Source: Talaromyces rugulosus (lineage: Eukaryota; Ascomycota; Eurotiomycetes; Eurotiales; Trichocomaceae). Taken from it: a stretch of 64,000 nt of DNA. The position numbers and the translations under genes are program-made. Location: NCBI RefSeq assembly GCF_013368755.1, contig NC_049565.1, forward strand, positions 1,364,001 through 1,428,000, read 5' to 3'. Under the pieces are notes generated by a model. It was given only the letters and a program-made list of their open reading frames with translations. It searched no databases and was not told the origin of the DNA. This document shows, one piece after another, positions 58,460 to 64,000 of the stretch (the first letter of the stretch is position 1; every line of letters begins with the position of its first letter).

Positions 58460-60256
58460 ATGCCGCCAATGGACCCCGCCATCGCCCGCGAGCTGTCCCG
58501 GCTCGATCCGGACATTCCATTTCGCGCAGCCACGCAGCATGTGCATCACACATGGGCAAAGACGTTTTACTCGCGGCCGGAGCTGTATCTCCAGCCACAC
58601 TCGCTCGCTGAAATCGAGAAAATTGTGACCTTGGCGCGCCGTTGTCGCCGCAGACTGGTGACTGTCGGCAGCGGCCACTCACCGTCCGATCTGACCTGCA
58701 CCTCTGCCTGGCTGATCAACCTGGACAATTTCAACCGCATCACTAGCCTGTCCCCCGAATCCGGCCTGGTTACTGTCGACGCCGGCATCCGCCTGCGCCA
58801 GCTCGGCCTGGAGCTCGAAAAGCACGGGCTGACGCTGCCGAACCTGGGCAGCATCGACAGCCAGTCTATCGCCGGTGTGATTGCGACTGGCACCCATGGC
58901 AGCTCCTCTCGCTACGGACTGCTTTCCGAATCCATTCGCGCCCTGTCCGTGACGCTCGCTAATGGCCAGACGGTGCGCTGCAGTGCAACCAACAATCCAG
59001 CGCTGTTCCGTGCCGCGCTCGTCTCTCTCGGAGCTTTGGGAATCATCACAGAAGTGACACTGCAGACTACGCCTGCCTTCCGGATTGCATGGCAGCAGGG
59101 CCTGTATCCGCTCTCGACCGTGCTTGACCGATGGTCCAAGGACCTGTGGACCTCACATGAGTTCGTCCGCGCATGGTGGCTTCCATATATGGATCGCGCT
59201 ATCGTCTGGCGTGCTGACAAGACCGATCTTCCTCTGCGACCACCTCCGCAGAACTTCTACGACGGCAAGTTAGGCTTCCACGTTTACCACAATCTACTGG
59301 CTTTATGCAACTGGTTCCCGCGGGCCCTTCCTTGGGTCGAGTGGTTCGTGTTTGGGATGCAATATGGGTTCAAACCTGGCTCTGTTGTGACCGAAGCCGT
59401 CGAGGATGGGCGTGAGGGCCTCTTAATGAACTGTCTTTATTCGCAGTTTGTCAATGAATGGGCCTTGCCTTTGGAAAAGGGACCCGAGGCTATCACTCGG
59501 CTGTCTGCCTGGATCCATGGAGACCAGGAAAGCTCGCGCATCCCTTTTAGTCCAAAGGGTGTCTGGGTGCACTGTCCGATTGAGGTGCGAGTTTCGGATT
59601 CGACTTTGTCCTCGTCTCCGCATCCGTTCCTAGATCCGACCTGTCGTGATGGGCCAACGCTCTACCTCAATGCCACTCTGTATCGCCCGTATCTGCGAGA
59701 TCCTCCGTGCAGGGAACGGTACTACGAAGCATTCGAATGGCTTATGCGCGACATGGGCGGCCGTCCTCACTGGGCCAAGAACTTCACCGACACAACATCC
59801 CCCCAGGAACTACGAGACATGTATGGCGAAGATATGGACGAGTGGCTCCAGGTGAGGCACACGACAGACCCGGACGGCATGTTCATCGGGGAATGGCATC
59901 GGCGGAACCTGCTTCTGCCATCTAGCAGCGCCAGTGACTCGATTTCCGGTTTTCCGAAAGAAACAGACAGCCAGCTCCTCCCACTTGGCGAGCGCGAGAC
60001 CGGTCGGCGCAAATTCGGGGGGTTGGGTACAGGAGACGGTGTCGAGTGGATCGGAGATCGTCGATGGGAGCAACGCGGTAGCCACACTGCTTTGGAGGAA
60101 GCTTCGGTCGACAAGGCTCTGCTTGACAAGGTTCTGCAGCACAAAGGCCTCCCTGAGACTCCGAGCCCGCCCATGACGTCCACTAGCGAAGAGAGTTTTG
60201 ATCTCTTGGCCCATGGGGAAGCCAGCATTCTCATCCAGGATAATAATAAGCACTAA
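58460..60256 (+). CDS. ALO1: D-arabinono-1,4-lactone oxidase
   Basis: This FAD enzyme oxidises D-arabinono-1,4-lactone to D-erythroascorbic acid, the fungal ascorbate analogue, at the mitochondrial membrane. A single exon encodes 598 aa (the yeast enzyme is 526). The FAD-binding part begins HHTWAKTFYSRPELYLQP and includes VGSGHSPSDL, whose His is the covalent flavin site in this family, and SIAGVIATGTHGSSSRYGLL. The ALO domain has FVRAWWLPYMDRAIVWRADK and, near the end, HWAKNF...YGEDMDEWLQVRHTTDPDGMF, the conserved C-terminal lactone-oxidase motif. The last about 110 residues are a disordered extension. An ATG two codons downstream (58469) is an alternative start. Confidence 0.94.
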   Translation: MPPMDPAIARELSRLDPDIPFRAATQHVHHTWAKTFYSRPELYLQPHSLAEIEKIVTLARRCRRRLVTVGSGHSPSDLTCTSAWLINLDNFNRITSLSPESGLVTVDAGIRLRQLGLELEKHGLTLPNLGSIDSQSIAGVIATGTHGSSSRYGLLSESIRALSVTLANGQTVRCSATNNPALFRAALVSLGALGIITEVTLQTTPAFRIAWQQGLYPLSTVLDRWSKDLWTSHEFVRAWWLPYMDRAIVWRADKTDLPLRPPPQNFYDGKLGFHVYHNLLALCNWFPRALPWVEWFVFGMQYGFKPGSVVTEAVEDGREGLLMNCLYSQFVNEWALPLEKGPEAITRLSAWIHGDQESSRIPFSPKGVWVHCPIEVRVSDSTLSSSPHPFLDPTCRDGPTLYLNATLYRPYLRDPPCRERYYEAFEWLMRDMGGRPHWAKNFTDTTSPQELRDMYGEDMDEWLQVRHTTDPDGMFIGEWHRRNLLLPSSSASDSISGFPKETDSQLLPLGERETGRRKFGGLGTGDGVEWIGDRRWEQRGSHTALEEASVDKALLDKVLQHKGLPETPSPPMTSTSEESFDLLAHGEASILIQDNNKH

Positions 60257-62173
60257 GCCTCGTGGCCCTCTTTCAAACTTCCATCAGTATATTGCTGTCA
60301 AGCAATCGATTGGTTGCCAGCCCAGCATCGTCTTGTTCGCTTGACCAGGATAGACTGCCCATATCCACTTGCAGGAAAGCTTTTACACGTCATAGATGGG
60401 CCAGGCGTTACGACGGAGTTTATTTTTGTCTTTTAGATTTGTTTGTTGTATGTAGAGAGGCAGCAAAATTACAGCCTCGGGAAAAATACCTCCATGTCTG
60501 AATGATAGGCTAGTAATCTACCGATGGTAGTGGCCAGCTGAGCTTCTTCACTAGTTGACATCAATCTAAGCCCATCTCCAATCAAATACAGATATGGTGC
60601 AACACTAAAACCGATTGTGTGGCGGTCAACAAGACATTTTAACATCAACTAGCGGTCATCGGGGAGAAAAAGAGCAAAACTTCTTTCCCACTACTCCTAT
60701 TATTATCTTTAGCATTATTGATTGTATAATTCCAAAACAATCCCTGTTACTTTATTTTCTTTCTTTTTGTTTTCCTGCCGTGCTTCGAATGCCATGCACC
60801 GGAGTTAAACCTCCTCTTGACAACGATTGGGCCGGTTCTGGTTCAATAAAAAGCATATGCATGCATGCAAACAAGTTGTGCATATTAAATTACCACCAAG
60901 CTCCAAAACGTTTTTATTTTATTAGTCAATACATAGAAGAACATACAAGAATAGAAAAAAAAGAGGAGGTCCGTGTGTCCCCCCTCTCATCAAAAATTTT
61001 CTCATTGCTTGTTCTTTCAACCCCCCCTCCCTCTCTCTCCCCGCTAGCAAAAAGAAAAATAGGATCCAAAGAGAAAAAGCGGGGAACAGAGGCTAATGAT
61101 CTGCGTCGTATGTTTTTTTTTTATTAAAAAAAAAACAGAGTTGGTACTTCTGACATCAGTAGCTAGTAGTGAGGTAAGTCTGCAGGTTGTTGGGTGAAAA
61201 CAAGGCCAATGTAACAAGGCTCAGTTTGACAGCTTACTCTATTCGAAAAGGTGGCGTTTCTCAATATAATTAATGAATAGACATGGGTCGGGGGTTTTGA
61301 TAGCTTTCCAATGGTGTGGTCCCGTGTGACTGCGTACATGTGTACATGTATGTATACATCTGTACGAGCAAACGGAAAACAGAAAAAAGAAAGAGAGGAA
61401 AAAGAAAGTAATCTAGGGTAGCGGAAAAAGGGAGGTGTGAGAAAAAAAGTGAAAACTCTGTACTTTTCTACAGAGTAACTTTGAAGTAAAGAACTGGAAA
61501 GACTCTGGATAGCTTATTTGATGGTACATGTACAAGTACAGAGCATCTACTCATTCACTCCAAATAGCACAACATTGAACCAAGTCTGGTGATCGGCTCA
61601 AAGAAGTACAAAATACGACTCCTTGTTCCGACTCTCTCATTATCATCCCTGTCCCTGTCTGCCCCAACATCAACTGATTGGACCACCAACTCATTCATAT
61701 TTATTGGATAGAGGGAAACAAGAATGCAAACAATGCCGCTCAACAACATGTACCATGTCTCAAAACAGGCCAACTGACAATCGGTTCTTTTGTTTGCTTG
61801 TACGTAACACTGATCTAAGCGAAGAACCTTTTGAGGCTCTGTATTACTTTCTTTTTTTCCTTGTTGTTTGCCCACACCGAACATTCTCCTCTTTTTCTAC
61901 CTCCTTTGGGTATTGCTTGTCTTTTTTTGTTTCACGGAGCTAAAACATGTGTTGCGGGGTTTTCTTAAAGTGTATAGTACTTGATAGTTCAAAAAAAACA
62001 AAAAGCATATCAAGAACAACGCATACACCGCATAGCGCAAAAGATACATTCATGTACCTGCTAATGCTGTTATAGAACCGGGTTAGATAGAACCGAGCAA
62101 GGAAACCGCATCTTGCTGTGCGTTGTATACAGTGAAGCCGGGCAGGTTGCCAGTACAAACGGCCTTCTCCCTA

Positions 62174-62218
62174 TTTTTTTTTTGTTTGTTTTTTGTTTGT
62201 TTTTTGTTTTGTTTTTCT
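62174..62218. repeat. T-rich TTTG/TTTTG microsatellite
   Basis: A run of T blocks separated by single G, with TTTGTTTG and longer T units. Simple sequence in a non-coding block. Confidence 0.8.
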
Positions 62219-63327
62219 TCAGCCTGTCAGTGTTACGTAGCACCTTATCGCATCCCTGCAAGTTCAAGGAAAGCCGTGGACCAATCCAAGCAAACCAAAC
62301 ACAGCCACGACTTTTTCATTTCTCAGCTTGCTACCCCAATGAATTAATCCGAGACTCGTGCGGAGAAATCAAACGGAGGTTCAAAGACATGACTCTGAAC
62401 AAATGTAATTATTTTTTTTACCCCTCCCTCTCCTCTTCCTTGCGAGACGAGGCTATAATAAAAATAGCGTGACATCAAAATGGGGCTTGGCCTCAAACAA
62501 AATTAAAGCAACCGGACCGAGTATAGTACCTGGTAGACGTGGAACTCCTGAAGAACCATGTTCAAAAAAAAAAAAGAAAAAGGCCCCGGAACGGCCCGTC
62601 AGACGAAGCCACGATCAATAAATAGATGTAGGTGCTAGTGAACAGAGACACAACTCAGCACAGGGTGCTTGTATGTGCTATGCATGTCTCTGGAACCCAC
62701 CGGATACAAAGCGTATGTAGGGCTGCTAAGACAACGCTGCAATTGACAGCAATCCCGGTTCGATAAACAATAACTTCTGTCAACCATGCAGAGCAAGCTT
62801 TCGTAGCCCACTAGTCGAGACGATCATCTCAAACAAGAAGCTAGCCTGCGAGGCCGATGACGCACGTCGGAAAGACACCCTTCTCCTCTAACACACGGTA
62901 CTTTCCTTCTCCGGAAGTTATAGGATCCAAAAATATCCAGCATATGTCCTCTGTATAGGTGGGTCAGATGACATGGCGTACGCTCCTCCCGTGTCTCGTT
63001 CTGCTCTTTGTTTGGGCGCCCAACATATATATGGTGATCCCTGAGTTTTCCCCTCCCCTTCCCTTTTTTTCTCCTATCACCACAATCGGCTAGCCTTTTC
63101 CACTTGTTCCTTTGCGTCTTGATTGGATTAGATAGTATATTTACCAACCGAGAGAAGCCAAGTCGATGACTCGCGTCCGCCTGACGTATGTGTTGAGTAA
63201 CTTGGGCGAGAGGCAACCAAAAAAATAGCGAATATCAATTGGATAACCTCATGGACGAAAAAAAAAAAAAAACCGCCCTAGTCCGAACAAATATCACTTG
63301 GGCACATTTCCCTTTCCAACCCACGAA

Positions 63328-63346
63328 CCCCCCCCCCCCCCCCCCC
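63328..63346. repeat. C19 homopolymer
   Basis: Nineteen consecutive C, the longest C run in the window. It lies in the gene-free right edge, about 55 bp after an A15 run. Confidence 0.85.
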
Positions 63347-64000
63347 TACCTGACAGCACGTCTGCCTGAGACCCAAACCCTGGACAAGGCGTTCGGGCTA
63401 GCAGCCGATAGTCACCTTCTGGACAACAGCTCGTCAAGGGTGTCTTTCCGTAGCTGCATGTAGACCGACCTTCGGCATCTATGCCTGAATTCCATCTGTC
63501 CCTAGATGGGGCGTTGCTAGGATAGTCTGGAAAATGCAATGCATGAGCCCCACCATGGGAATACGTGAGACTAAGTCAGTGAGTAGTTCCTGGGGGTGGC
63601 TTTGCCACAGAATATGTGAGACCTTCTAGTAGAAACCTGAACCGTAGATCTCTCCCTCAAAACAATGTTTTCTGATTAGGCAAATACAATAGTCCTCTGA
63701 TGAATCAAAAAGCCAGCAGATTTTTCTTTCTTTCTTTTTTCGGACATGCATGTCATAGAACAAGGTGCGTGATAGTTTCTCACAAGTCGTAGAAGGATAT
63801 CCACTTCATGCAACGCCACAATGAATCTACACCACTCAAAATCAAATACCCTAGCAGCCTCGAAACCTGCAGGGATTTAGTTCACGGGACAATCCGAATG
63901 CAACGTGCAGGAAGGAAACAAAAAAAGTATCCTTTCCTAGGAAAGACTCGTTCTCCACGTCACAGGAAATCATTTGATGTGGCAGATCTCCGTTGGACAT

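Larger units (their letters stand above)
60257..64000. other. 3.7-kb right edge without a supported gene
   Basis: Frames here are short and composed of simple-sequence translations. Visible features are a T10-ATT-A10 hairpin (about 61113-61135), a TGTACATG-rich stretch (about 61333-61368), a T/TTTG tract (62174-62218), an A15 run (63258-63272) and a C19 run (63328-63346). This resembles long untranslated or promoter DNA, perhaps of a gene beyond the right border, but I cannot assign it. Confidence 0.45.

Overview
The window is nuclear DNA of a filamentous ascomycete, most likely a member of the Eurotiales (Aspergillus/Penicillium/Talaromyces relatives). The evidence is compact genes on both strands, many short introns (mostly 48-75 nt, GT...CTAAC...AG), and proteins that match that order closely, including a LaeA-type methyltransferase, Cdc20, RPB1 and lipin. 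There are no operons, bacterial signals or CRISPR. I rebuilt 22 protein-coding genes by joining exons, and spliced length and reading phase agree in every multi-exon model.

Layout. 1-8.7 kb: a gene-poor left edge, then UTP11 (-), CMC1 (+), TAF9 (-) and the lipin PAH1 (-). 8.7-18 kb: a membrane fibronectin-III/coiled-coil protein (+), tRNA-His guanylyltransferase THG1 (+), a TMA23-like G-patch protein (-) and a WDR89-type WD40 protein (-). 18-24 kb: a 4.0-kb non-coding block leading into a LaeA-type regulator (+). 24-36.7 kb: COMPASS subunit SWD1 (-), divergent from RNA polymerase II subunit RPB1 (+), then HRD3/SEL1L (+) and SFR1/MEI5 (+). 37-44.4 kb: GH1 beta-glucosidase (-), Ral2-like kelch-BTB protein (-) and CDC20 (+). 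45-51.8 kb: TFIIA large subunit TOA1 (+), a Zn2Cys6 factor (-), an unknown protein (-) and the small GTPase ARL2 (+). 52.6-60.3 kb: a large gelsolin-repeat protein (+) and D-arabinono-1,4-lactone oxidase ALO1 (+). 60.3-64 kb: no supported gene.

How the genes relate. This is mostly a housekeeping segment. Several genes belong to RNA polymerase II transcription and chromatin (TAF9, SWD1, RPB1, TOA1, and LaeA as a global regulator). Others serve ribosome and tRNA biogenesis (UTP11, TMA23, THG1), lipid synthesis, ER-associated degradation, recombination and mitosis. I see no secondary-metabolite cluster, transposon or clearly new system. The points most worth a second look are the large LaeA upstream region with a recurring TACGGAGTA-type motif, the SWD1/RPB1 divergent promoter, two GC-AG introns, a stop-free 54-nt intron in HRD3, and several fungal-specific proteins of unknown role.
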